Shown one piece after another: positions 1 to 6,686 of a DNA stretch of 13,196 nucleotides; position 1 is the first letter of the stretch; each line of letters opens with the position of its first letter. Origin of the DNA: UBA9676 sp036522155 (GTDB lineage Bacteria > Actinomycetota > Actinomycetes > Streptosporangiales > Streptosporangiaceae); contig DATDGI010000001.1 in NCBI GenBank assembly GCA_036522155.1, positions 1-13,196 of the forward strand, read 5' to 3'. Below the pieces are notes generated by a model that was not told the DNA's origin, did not search any database, and saw nothing but the letters and a program-made list of their open reading frames with translations. Position numbers and translations under genes: made by a program.

Positions 1-587
1 GGCAGATGTTCGGGCTGGATGCGCCGCGGCCGAATCTGCATATGTGTTTCACCGGGGCGCCGGGCACGGGCAAGACGACGGTGGCGCTGCGGATGGCGGA
101 TCTGCTGCACCGGCTGGGGTATCTGGAGCAGGGGCAGCTGGGGCATGCGATGCGCGATGACCTGGTGGGCCAGTACATCGGGGCATACCGCGCCGAAGAC
201 CCGCAAGCTGCTGGAGCGGGCGATGGGCGGGGTGCTGTTCATCGATGAGGCCTATTACCTGTACCGGGCGGCCGATCCGCAGGACTTCGGGCAGGAGGCG
301 ATCGAGATCCTGCTGCAGGTGATGGAGAACGAGCGGGACAAGCTGGTGGTCATCCTGGCGGGGACGCCGAGGTGGCCTTCCGCGACTACCTCACCCGCCG
401 GATGCAGCAGCCCCGCTTCGCCAACGCCCGCAGCGTCCGCAACGCGATGGAACGCGCCCGGCTGCGCCACGCGCACCGGCTGGCCACCGATCTGGAGCGC
501 GGCTGGACCCGCGATGATCTCATGCGCCTAGAGCCCGCGGACATCCTCGCCGACAGCGCCGACCTGCTACTAGTGTGCCGCGCCTGA
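1..587 (+). pseudogene. cbbX: CbbX-type AAA+ RuBisCO activase, broken and truncated at window edge
   Basis: CbbX is a hexameric AAA+ ATPase that removes inhibitory sugar phosphates from red-type RuBisCO. The Walker A motif GAPGTGKTT is encoded at about 55-81. The Walker B region GVLFIDEAYYL at about 229-261 and the run EAIEILLQVMENERDKLVVILAG are typical of the CbxX/CfqX family. Three defects are visible. The 5' end lies outside the window. The frame moves from frame 3 to frame 1 at a GGGG run (180-183), where dropping one G restores the family motif VGQYIGHTAPKT. Near 360-370 the frame returns to 3 and about 45-50 residues usually found after VVILAG (the YKDRM...FPDY region, including sensor 1 and arginine-finger segments) are missing. 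The downstream FANARSVRNAMERARLRHA block is present. The last four codons and the stop come from the inserted IS end. Family identity is firm; loss of function is nearly certain because of the internal deletion. Confidence 0.85.
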
Positions 588-905
588 AATTCTGATGGTT
601 ATGTTTGCTTAGCCGCTAGTCTGCGGTCATGCCGCATTCGGGTCCTTCTGCCGTGCCGATCGTGGTGTCTGAGGATGAGCGGGCTGAGCTGGTGCGCCGG
701 GGCGGCGGGGCCGGGGCGGTGGCGGGCTGACCGGGCCCGGATCGTCTTGGCGTGTGCCGAGGGGATGTCGAACGCCGGGGCGGCGCAGGCGCTGGGGGTG
801 GCAGTCCGGTCGGTGTCGAAGTGGCGGCGCCAGTTCGCAGCGCAGCGGCTGGCCAGGCTGGAGGACGCTGCGCCGGTCGGCCAGTGAATTTCGGACGCAG
901 GACAC
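573..905 (+). mobile_element. Miniature (333-bp) internally deleted IS630-family element
   Basis: The left end GTGTGCCGCGCCTGAAATT (573 onward) is inverted with respect to the right end GAATTTCGGACGCAGGACAC (to 905). The two arms agree at most positions. TA dinucleotides flank the unit at 571-572 and 906-907, and both junctions read CTAG, the target known for IS630. Between the ends only the start of a transposase gene remains, and it runs straight into the right terminal sequence, so the middle and 3' parts of the element have been lost. Both ends are retained, so it could in principle be mobilised by a related transposase, as MITEs are (inference). The same right end occurs with one extra A at 2719-2743. 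Confidence 0.8.
629..887 (+). pseudogene. IS630-family transposase, N-terminal HTH fragment
   Basis: Only the DNA-binding N-terminus of an IS630-type transposase remains. From ATG 629 the frame gives a start like the element-4 transposase (VSEDERAELVRR), then stops at a TGA near 728. One frame over, the family block ADRARIVLACAEGMSNAGAA continues through the helix-turn-helix VAVRSVSKWRRQF, so one frameshift lies in the G-rich stretch 698-730. The reading ends at TGA 885-887, directly against the right terminal repeat. The DDE catalytic domain is absent, so no transposase activity is possible. It resembles the N-terminal module of the transposase at 3971-5293. Confidence 0.8.
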
Positions 906-1891
906 TAGGACGAACGCGGGTAGCCGGGCGGGATCGGCACCCGCAGCAGCGCCATGTTGGCCTTCGTGGGCTTGAGGTAGTACCAGTTATCCACTGCGGG
1001 GGACCTGCCCGCGCCCTGGATCATCCGCAGCGGCAGGTGGGTGCGCGCGTTCACCCACAGCAGGGTTGGCAGCGGCTGGTAGTGGCCAGCGGGGGTCTCG
1101 GTCAGCGCGATGGCCCGCTGCCCGTCCACCCAGGTGCGGCCGGTGACCCGCCACAGCCCCTTGACGACCTGATGGGCGAGCGCGGCGGGGCTGAGGTCAC
1201 CCAGGCCTGGATTGGGGTTCGAGAACCGGCCTGTGTGCAGGGACCAGGTCCCCGGCGGGGTCTCGGTGTTCGCGTACCCGCAGCCGGACCAGCCGGTTCC
1301 GGCGTAGCAGACCACCGTCAGGCGGCCATGTACGTAGTTCACCGTGGCTGGCGCGGCGATAGAGACGAACCCATCGTCTTCGGCCAGCTTCAGTGGCGCG
1401 GCCCGGGAGGTTCTTTGGCTAAAGAGAAGTCGCGTGATTACCCGCTGGCCGGTGACCGGCTGGGCCGGCCAGGACCAGTTCCGGTAGATGTCCACGGTGA
1501 CGCCTCTGTTGATGCCGGTCTCCGTCCAGTACAGGACGTCACCGTTGACGCCGCCGGCGGCGGTCAGCATGGCCCGGCCCACCGACGCCGCCGACGGAAG
1601 CCCGCCGCCCGCCGCGGCCGGCAGCCGGCCGCCGGCACCCGAGGGAGCGCCGGCCGGGAGTAGGACGATCGTGAGCGCGGCCGCCGCGCCGGCGGTGGCG
1701 ACGCCCAGGACCAGCACCAGCCAGCGCGGTGATCGTGGCGACCGCAGCGCCCGGGCCAGGCCTGGGCCGCGCCGCCCGGCGGCCTCGTGCACCGCGCGCA
1801 GCACCGCATCCGCGCTGGGGGCGCAGCCCTCCAGCGAGACCAGCGCCGCGCGCAGGTGGTCTTCAGTACGTATCGGCGTCCCGGCTGACAT
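905..1891 (-). CDS. Membrane-anchored putative anti-sigma / sigma-partner protein
   Basis: This 328-residue protein lies directly downstream of a SigE-type sigma gene. Its ATG at 1891 overlaps the sigma stop by one base (TGATG), and a strong GAGGAGGGA ribosome site lies inside the end of the sigma gene, so the two are translationally coupled. An N-terminal cytoplasmic stretch of about 55 residues rich in Arg and Ala is followed by one hydrophobic membrane segment (about 57-79, WLVLVLGVATAGAAAALTIV), then an Ala/Gly/Pro linker and a larger, probably extracytoplasmic domain containing two Cys (VVCYAGTGWSGCGY). This layout matches sigma-linked membrane proteins common in Actinobacteria (CU044_5270-like). 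No ZAS motif (HxxxCxxC) is visible, so the anti-sigma role is inferred from position. The TAG stop is formed by the TA target duplication plus the last base of the mini-IS, so the native C-terminus may be altered. Confidence 0.7.
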   Translation of the reverse strand: MSAGTPIRTEDHLRAALVSLEGCAPSADAVLRAVHEAAGRRGPGLARALRSPRSPRWLVLVLGVATAGAAAALTIVLLPAGAPSGAGGRLPAAAGGGLPSAASVGRAMLTAAGGVNGDVLYWTETGINRGVTVDIYRNWSWPAQPVTGQRVITRLLFSQRTSRAAPLKLAEDDGFVSIAAPATVNYVHGRLTVVCYAGTGWSGCGYANTETPPGTWSLHTGRFSNPNPGLGDLSPAALAHQVVKGLWRVTGRTWVDGQRAIALTETPAGHYQPLPTLLWVNARTHLPLRMIQGAGRSPAVDNWYYLKPTKANMALLRVPIPPGYPRSS

Positions 1892-2400
1892 CAGCGTCCC
1901 TCCTCGATCACAGCGGGCACAGGCAGCGGAGCGGTCAGCTCGACCCGAAGCACGGCCAGCGCACGGCTGGCGTAGCCGCGGACGGTGCCGGGCCGGCAGC
2001 CCATGACTTCGGCGATCTCCGGGTCGGACAGCCCCTCGTAGTAGCGCAGCACCAGCACCGCGCGCTGCCGCAGCGGCAGCTTCGCCAGCTCGGCCACCAT
2101 CGCATCGCGTTCGGCGTAACCGGCGGCCGGGTCGGGCGTGGACCGGCCGGGCAGGTCGGCGCCCGCCCCGGACGGCACCAGGCGCCATGACCGGCGCCGC
2201 CAGGACAGGTACTCGTTGACGATCATCTTGCGGACGTAGGCCTCGGGCCGGTCCACGCGCGCGATGGCCTGCCACCGGCCCTCCGCGCGGATCAGCACCT
2301 CCTGCACAACGTCCTCGGCGAGGCCGCGGTCGCCGGTCAGCACGGCGGCGAACTTCAGCACGGCGGGGAGCCGGGCGGCCACGAACTCCTCGAACGTCAT
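1891..2400 (-). CDS. ECF RNA polymerase sigma factor, SigE family
   Basis: This 169-residue extracytoplasmic-function sigma factor has region 2 at about residues 8-72 (FAAVLTGDRGLAEDVVQEVL then RPEAYVRKMIVNEYLSWRRR). Region 4 is at about 104-155 (LPLRQRAVLVLRYYEGLSD, then the HTH PEIAEVMGCRPGTVRGYASRAL). Length and motifs match the actinobacterial SigE-like group, which directs RNA polymerase to stress or envelope promoters and is usually held by a co-encoded partner. The open frame extends upstream into IS-derived DNA, but ATG 2400 is chosen because GGTGGAGG lies about 5 bases before it and the protein then begins at the usual point, MTFEEFV. Only about 65 bases separate the start from the truncated IS630 remnant, so the native, probably autoregulated promoter may be partly lost. 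I see no convincing -35/-10 pair there. Confidence 0.9.
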   Translation of the reverse strand: MTFEEFVAARLPAVLKFAAVLTGDRGLAEDVVQEVLIRAEGRWQAIARVDRPEAYVRKMIVNEYLSWRRRSWRLVPSGAGADLPGRSTPDPAAGYAERDAMVAELAKLPLRQRAVLVLRYYEGLSDPEIAEVMGCRPGTVRGYASRALAVLRVELTAPLPVPAVIEEGR

Positions 2401-2465
2401 CGCGCCTCCACCGGAAGAGCCTCCACTTAGTAGACGCGCCGCAGGCCCCGATCTGCTGTGCCGCG

Positions 2466-2717
2466 AGACCGCACCCCGACCGGCTCGTCGTGGATGAACC
2501 AGGTCGAGCGGTGGTTCGGCCTGCTCACCGACAAGCTGATCCGCGGCGTCCACACCTCCGTGCAGGCCCTGGAGAACGACATCAGGGACTGGATCGCCAC
2601 CTGGAACACCAACCCCCGGCCATTCACCTGGACCAAGACGCCGACGAGATCTTGAGCTCTCTCGCGGACTACCTCGCAAGCTCAGAACAGAGGCCACCCC
2701 CTAGCGGGCAAGGATAA
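2466..2717 (+). pseudogene. IS630-family transposase, C-terminal fragment
   Basis: The translated run TPTGSSWMNQVERWFGLLTD matches the end of the catalytic domain, including the final Glu of the DDE triad (NQVERWF). ENDIRDWIATWNTNPRPFTW follows. After WTKT the frame breaks at 2640-2641: adding one G gives WTKTADEILSSLADYLA in the next frame, which ends at TAA 2715-2717. The first two catalytic Asp residues and the HTH are missing. It is close in sequence to the C-terminus of the minus-strand transposase at 3971-5293, but is a separate, inactive copy. Confidence 0.8.
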
Positions 2718-2743
2718 CCAGTGAAATTTCGGACGCAGGACAC
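2466..2743 (+). mobile_element. IS630-family element, 3' remnant with right end
   Basis: Only the last quarter of an IS630 element is left: the C-terminal transposase coding part and the right terminal repeat (about 2719-2743), followed by TA at 2744-2745. The left limit is set near 2466-2472, where homology to the transposase motif TPTGSSW begins abruptly next to the sigma gene's upstream region. The terminal sequence is the same as that of the mini-element at 573-905 apart from one A, so both derive from one IS type. No left end was found. Confidence 0.75.
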
Positions 2744-2745
2744 TA

Positions 2746-3971
2746 GTGCCGTAGCAGGTCACGTTTGCCCCTCGGACGCGCTCGTGTGGGGACTTCTTCT
2801 GCCGTGTGCTGATCGCCGAGACTGGGCCGGTGAGCGAACGGCTGCGGGTGCGTGAGATCGATGACGACGAGGGCCGGCGGCTGGTGCGGATCGTCCGCCG
2901 GGGCAGCGGGTCGGTGGTGACCTGGCGGCGGGCGCAGATGGTGCTGCTGTCGGCCCAGGGCATGGACGCGGCCGCGATCGCCAAGGTCGCGTTCACCAGC
3001 GAGGACCGGGTCCGCGATGTGATCCGCAACTTCAATGCCGACGGGTTCGATTCCCTCTACCCCAGATACCGCGGGGGGCGGGCGCCGAAGTTCACGCTGG
3101 GTCAGCGGCGGGAGATCAAGAAGATAGCCAAGTCCCGGCCCACGGATTATGACCTGCCGTTCTCGACCTGGAGCCTGGCCAAGCTGGCCGACTTCCTGGT
3201 CGCCGAGGGGGTGGTCGACGACATCAGCCACGAGGGCCTGCGCGCCCTGCTGCGCGAGGAGGGCGTCACCTTCCAGCGGTTAAAGACCTGGAAGGCTTCC
3301 AAGGACCCGCACTACCAGGCGAAGAAGGCCCGGGTCGAGCACCTGTACGCCATCGCCGACCGCGACGTGGCCCCAGAGCCTGGCGACCCGCAGGTGGTGA
3401 TCTGCGTGGACGAGTTCGGGCCGCTGAGCCTCCAGCCCTGGCCCGGCCGGCAGTGGGCGCCGATCAGCGGCAAGAGCAAAGAGCATGGCCGCGCCCCACG
3501 GCGCCGGCTGCGCGCCACCTACACCCGCACCGCCGGGGTGCGGCACCTGTTTGCCGCCTACGACCTGGGCGAAGACAAGCTCTACGGGCACATCAAGCCG
3601 CGCAAGACCCGGGCCCGGTTCCTGGAGTTCTGCCGCTACCTGCGCAGCCTCTACCCGCCCGATATCCGCATCGCGATCATCTGCGACAACTTCTCCCCTC
3701 ACCTGACCACCCGCAAAGACAAGCGCGTCGGACGGTGGGCGGCGGCGAACAACGTCGAGATGGCCTACACCCCGACGAATGCGTCCTGGCTGAATCGGAT
3801 AGAAGCGCAGTTCACTGCGCTGCGGTACTTCGCCCTCGACGGCACCGACCATGCCAGCCACCGCGAGCAGGCCAGCATGATCCGCCGCTACATCATCTGG
3901 CGCAACAACCACGCCTACGACGAACGGCTACGACGCATCGTCGACCAGGCAAACGTAGCTTGATGCGGCAC
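2746..3971 (+). mobile_element. IS630-family insertion sequence, apparently complete (1226 bp)
   Basis: Inverted ends GTGCCGTAGCAGGTCACGTT (left) and the reverse complement of AAACGTAGCTTGATGCGGCAC (right) agree at about 19 of 24 positions. TA flanks both sides (2744-2745, 3972-3973). The single transposase gene (2806-3963) is uninterrupted. The right end directly follows its stop codon. This element differs in end sequence and transposase from the other IS630 copies here, so it is a distinct IS type. Confidence 0.88.
2806..3963 (+). CDS. IS630-family transposase, intact
   Basis: This 385-residue DDE transposase cuts and joins IS ends at TA targets. The N-terminal HTH region (about 40-100) contains WRRAQMVLLSAQGMDAAAIA and a YPRYRGGRAPKF linker. 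A winged or second HTH follows (TWSLAKLADFLVAEGVVDDI). The catalytic residues appear as D202 in ICVDEFGPL, D294 in IICDNFSPH and E333 in NASWLNRIEAQF, giving the expected D...D(about 38)E spacing. The start used is GTG 2806; GTG 2830 is an alternative, and no strong ribosome site separates them. The frame is open with no stops, so it is probably functional and could act on its own ends. It is not close to the transposase at 3971-5293. Confidence 0.92.
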   Translation: MLIAETGPVSERLRVREIDDDEGRRLVRIVRRGSGSVVTWRRAQMVLLSAQGMDAAAIAKVAFTSEDRVRDVIRNFNADGFDSLYPRYRGGRAPKFTLGQRREIKKIAKSRPTDYDLPFSTWSLAKLADFLVAEGVVDDISHEGLRALLREEGVTFQRLKTWKASKDPHYQAKKARVEHLYAIADRDVAPEPGDPQVVICVDEFGPLSLQPWPGRQWAPISGKSKEHGRAPRRRLRATYTRTAGVRHLFAAYDLGEDKLYGHIKPRKTRARFLEFCRYLRSLYPPDIRIAIICDNFSPHLTTRKDKRVGRWAAANNVEMAYTPTNASWLNRIEAQFTALRYFALDGTDHASHREQASMIRRYIIWRNNHAYDERLRRIVDQANVA

Positions 3972-5293
3972 TAGTGTCCTCCGCCGGAAATCCGGGCGAT
4001 ATATTTTGCCAGTGAGTCCAGGATCTCTTCTGCGGTCTTGGCCCACACGAACGGCCGTGGGTCGGCGTTCCAGTGCTCGATCCAGGCGCGGATGTCGGCT
4101 TCCAGGGCCTGCACGCTCTTGTGCACGCCGCGGCGGATCATCTGGTCGGTCAGGTAGCCGAACCAGCGTTCCACCTGGTTGATCCACGAGGAGCCGGTCG
4201 GGGTGAAGTGCAGGTGGAAGCGGGGGTGGCGGCCCAGCCAGTCCTGGATAGTGGCGGTCTTGTGGGTGGCCAGGTTATCGCAGACCAGGTGCACCTCCAG
4301 GCCCGTGGGCACGGCCTTGTCGATCCGGGCCAGGAACTTCTTGAACTCGGCGGCGCGGTGGCGGCGGTGCAGCGAGTGGATCACGGTGCCGTCGGCGATG
4401 TTGAAGGCGGCGAACAGGCTGGTGGTGCCGTGCCGGACGTAATCGTGGCTGCGCCGCTCGGGCATGCCGGGCATCATCGGCAGCACCGGCTGGGACCGGT
4501 CCAGCGCCTGGGTACCGGACTTTTCATCCACGCACAGCACTACCGCCTTGTCCGGCGGGTTGTGATACAGCCCCACCACATCGACGACCTTGTCCACGAA
4601 CAGCGGGTCGGTGGACAGCTTGAACCCATCCACCAGGTGCGGCTTGAGGTCGAACTTCCGCCAGATCCGCCCAATCGTGGACGGCGACAGGCCACTGCGG
4701 GCCGCCATGGACGACCGCGACCAATGCGTGGCGTTGCGCGGGGTTTCTTCCAAGGTGGCGGTAATGACCTGCTCCACCTTGTCCAGCAGGATCGACGGCG
4801 GCCGGCCCGGCCGGGGCTCATCAGTGAGCCCGTCCAGCCGCCGGGCAGCGAACCGGGTGCGCCATTTGCTCACCGTCGCCGGATCCACCCGCAGCTCCGC
4901 CGCGGCCTGCTTGTTCGCCGCCCCGTCCGCACACGCCAGCACGATCTTGGCGCGCAGCGCCAGCGCCTGCGCGCTGCTGGCCCGCCGCGCCCACCGGGTC
5001 AGCTGCTCACGCTCGGCGCCAGTCAGCATCAGCCCTGGCACCGGCCGCCCCGGCCGGTCATGATCGGCCAGCCCAGGCAGGCCAGCCTCAGCGAACCGGC
5101 GACGCCACTTGCGCACCGTCATCCGCGTCGACCCCAGCTGCGCGGCCACCCGCGCCACCCCCGACCCCGGCTCCGCGCACGCCAGCACGATCCGCGCCCG
5201 CTCAGCCAGCCACGCCGACCCCTCCTGCGACCAGCGGGCAAGCTCAGCACGGTCCTCATCAGCCAGCACCAGCGGCTCAGCAGTCTGCGGCAC
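3971..5293 (-). CDS. IS630-family transposase with duplicated N-terminal HTH module
   Basis: This 440-residue DDE transposase has D256 (LCVDEKSG), D339 (LVCDNLATHK) and E375 (SSWINQVERWF), the last two 35 residues apart as in the D35E group. Relatives of this type are usually near 360 residues. The excess is an extra N-terminal module: residues about 32-83 (RARIVLACAEPGSGVARVAA ... PGRP) and about 114-165 (RAKIVLACADGAANKQAAAE ... PGRP) are two copies of the same HTH-plus-linker unit, offset by 82 residues. The start is GTG 5293; a later start near residue 90 would remove the first copy, but the first copy is open and well conserved. The TAG stop (3973-3971) is made from the TA target duplication and the first base of the flank, so the IS does not carry its own stop. 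Confidence 0.92.
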   Translation of the reverse strand: MPQTAEPLVLADEDRAELARWSQEGSAWLAERARIVLACAEPGSGVARVAAQLGSTRMTVRKWRRRFAEAGLPGLADHDRPGRPVPGLMLTGAEREQLTRWARRASSAQALALRAKIVLACADGAANKQAAAELRVDPATVSKWRTRFAARRLDGLTDEPRPGRPPSILLDKVEQVITATLEETPRNATHWSRSSMAARSGLSPSTIGRIWRKFDLKPHLVDGFKLSTDPLFVDKVVDVVGLYHNPPDKAVVLCVDEKSGTQALDRSQPVLPMMPGMPERRSHDYVRHGTTSLFAAFNIADGTVIHSLHRRHRAAEFKKFLARIDKAVPTGLEVHLVCDNLATHKTATIQDWLGRHPRFHLHFTPTGSSWINQVERWFGYLTDQMIRRGVHKSVQALEADIRAWIEHWNADPRPFVWAKTAEEILDSLAKYIARISGGGH

Positions 5294-5339
5294 GCCAGCA
5301 GGCTACTAACTTAACCAGCAAATTTCCGGCGCGACACAC
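3974..5339 (-). mobile_element. IS630-family insertion sequence, apparently complete (1366 bp)
   Basis: The ends are GTGTCCTCCGCCGGAAAT (from 3974) and, inverted, AATTTCCGGCGCGACACAC (to 5339). They share the GTGT tip and CGCCGGAAAT core. TA lies at 3972-3973 and 5340-5341. The left TA is shared with the neighbouring IS (2746-3971), with no other DNA between them. The transposase runs right to left and is open. Terminal bases and the sequence before the start codon resemble the mini-element at 573-905, so the two are related types. Confidence 0.88.
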
Positions 5340-5417
5340 TAGAAAGCAACAGAACATGATGACTGCCACCCGCAGGGGGTCGGCAAAGGCCTTTCTGATG
5401 GCTGCTGAGTAGCTTGC

Positions 5418-6669
5418 CAGGGTCTGGCAGGTGGTGGTAGCAGCGCGGGCATGGCCCTTGGGGTGATCATGGCGGTTGCCACACCTGCCGGATCACTTGC
5501 GAGGGACCATGCCCGCCTCGCCATCATCACCGACTGACCCGGCCATCGGCCACCTGGCTGATCTCGCGCATTCGTTGGCCTGGGACGGCGCGGGCCTGCT
5601 GACGGTGCTGGCCGGGATCGCCGATCCGCGGTGCCGCCGGGGAATCCGCCACCGGCTGCCAGTCATTGTGGGCCTGGCGGTGTGCGCGGCGCTGCCCGGG
5701 GCGCGCTCGTTCACCGCGATCGCCGAATGGGCCGCCGATGCTGATGAGGCGACGCTGGCCGGGCTGGGCGTCACCGGGGCGGTGCCGTCAGAATCCACCT
5801 TCCGGCGGACCCTGCAGCACCTGGACGCCGATGCGCTGGATGCGGCGGCGGGCGCCTGGGCGGCCCGGCGCACCCTCCCGCCGCCGGGGGCGCGGCGGGT
5901 GATCGCGGTGGACGGCAAGACCTTACGCGGCTCGGCCGCTGGCGGCGAGGATGGCCGGCACCTCCTCGCCAGGTTGGGGTCGAGGCGAAGACCAACGAAA
6001 TCCCGATGCTGCCCGCGCTGCTGGACCGCATCGCCATCGGCGGGGCGGTCATCACCGCCGACGCGCTGCACGCCCAGCGCGAGCACGCCCGCTACCTGGC
6101 CCGCCGCGGCGCGCATTACATCCTCACCGTCAAAGGCAACCAGCCGGGCCTGCACGCCCAGCTCAAGGCCCTGCCCTGGCGCGAGGTGCCGGTCACCAGC
6201 GACACCCGCGGCCGCAGTCACGGCCGCCGCGAGCACCGCACCCTGAAGGTCACCGCCGTCGCCCAGGGCTCGCCTTCCCGCACGCCACCCAGGCCATCCA
6301 GGTCATCCGCCGCCGGGCGACGGCCAGGAAGGGGAAGAAGCGGAAATGGTCCGCCGAGACCGTCTACGCGATCACCTCGCTGACCGCCGCCCAGGCCAGC
6401 CCATCCAAGCTCGCCGCCATGCTGCGCGGTCACTGGGCCATCGAAGACCGGCTGCACTGGATCCGCGACGTGATCTACGACGAGGACCGCTCCCAGATCC
6501 GCACCGCCAGCGGCCCCCGCGTCATGGCCACCCTCCGCAACCTCGCCATCAGCATCCTCCGCCTGGCAGGCCACGCCTGCATCGCTGCCGCCCTGCGCTA
6601 CCACGCCCGGCGACCCGGCCGGCCCCTGCAGACCCTCATGAAGTGCTAACTGGCCTTGCCGGGGCCCTG
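5418..6669 (+). mobile_element. ISAs1-family insertion sequence, decayed (ends tentative)
   Basis: The element is recognised by its transposase. Possible ends are CAGGGTCTGGCAGG at 5418 and the reverse complement of CCTTGCCGGGGCCCTG at 6669, which share CAGGG and GGCA with a gap. The family usually makes 8-10 bp target duplications, and I could not find one, so the limits are uncertain. The gap from the last IS630 end (5341) to 5418 is about 75 bp with no visible gene. The right end would lie only 17 bases before the hydrolase start. Confidence 0.55.
5509..6649 (+). pseudogene. ISAs1-family (H-repeat type) transposase, frameshifted
   Basis: The N-terminal block (LTVLAGIADPRCRRGIRHRL, FTAIAEWAADADE, PSESTFRRTLQHLD) and the VIAVDGKTLRGS motif with the first catalytic Asp identify the ISAs1/H-repeat family. 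After GRHLLA near 5965 about 10-12 codons found in relatives (the AFDH...VLGQ segment) are missing and the frame changes to frame 3 (GVEAKTNEIPMLPALLDRIA, ITADALHAQ with the second Asp, ILTVKGNQPGLHAQL). At the GGG run 6266-6268 one G is missing and the reading passes to frame 2 (AFPHATQAIQVIRRRA, HWAIEDRLHWIRDVIYDED with the Glu). It ends at TAA 6647-6649. ATG 5509 is preferred over an upstream TTG because GAGGGA precedes it. With two breaks it should be inactive, unless the second is a sequencing error. Confidence 0.85.
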
Positions 6670-6686
6670 GGCGGGAGGCTTGGGAT

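Noticed and set aside
1488..2006. Long plus-strand open frame opposite the sigma/anti-sigma genes
   Set aside because: Composition is Pro/Ser/Arg-rich with no family motif, and it lies antisense to two well-supported genes; a typical high-GC shadow frame.
4073..5314. 413-residue plus-strand open frame over the IS630 transposase
   Set aside because: It mirrors the minus-strand transposase, has His/Arg/Gln-rich repeats from the reverse frame and no domain.
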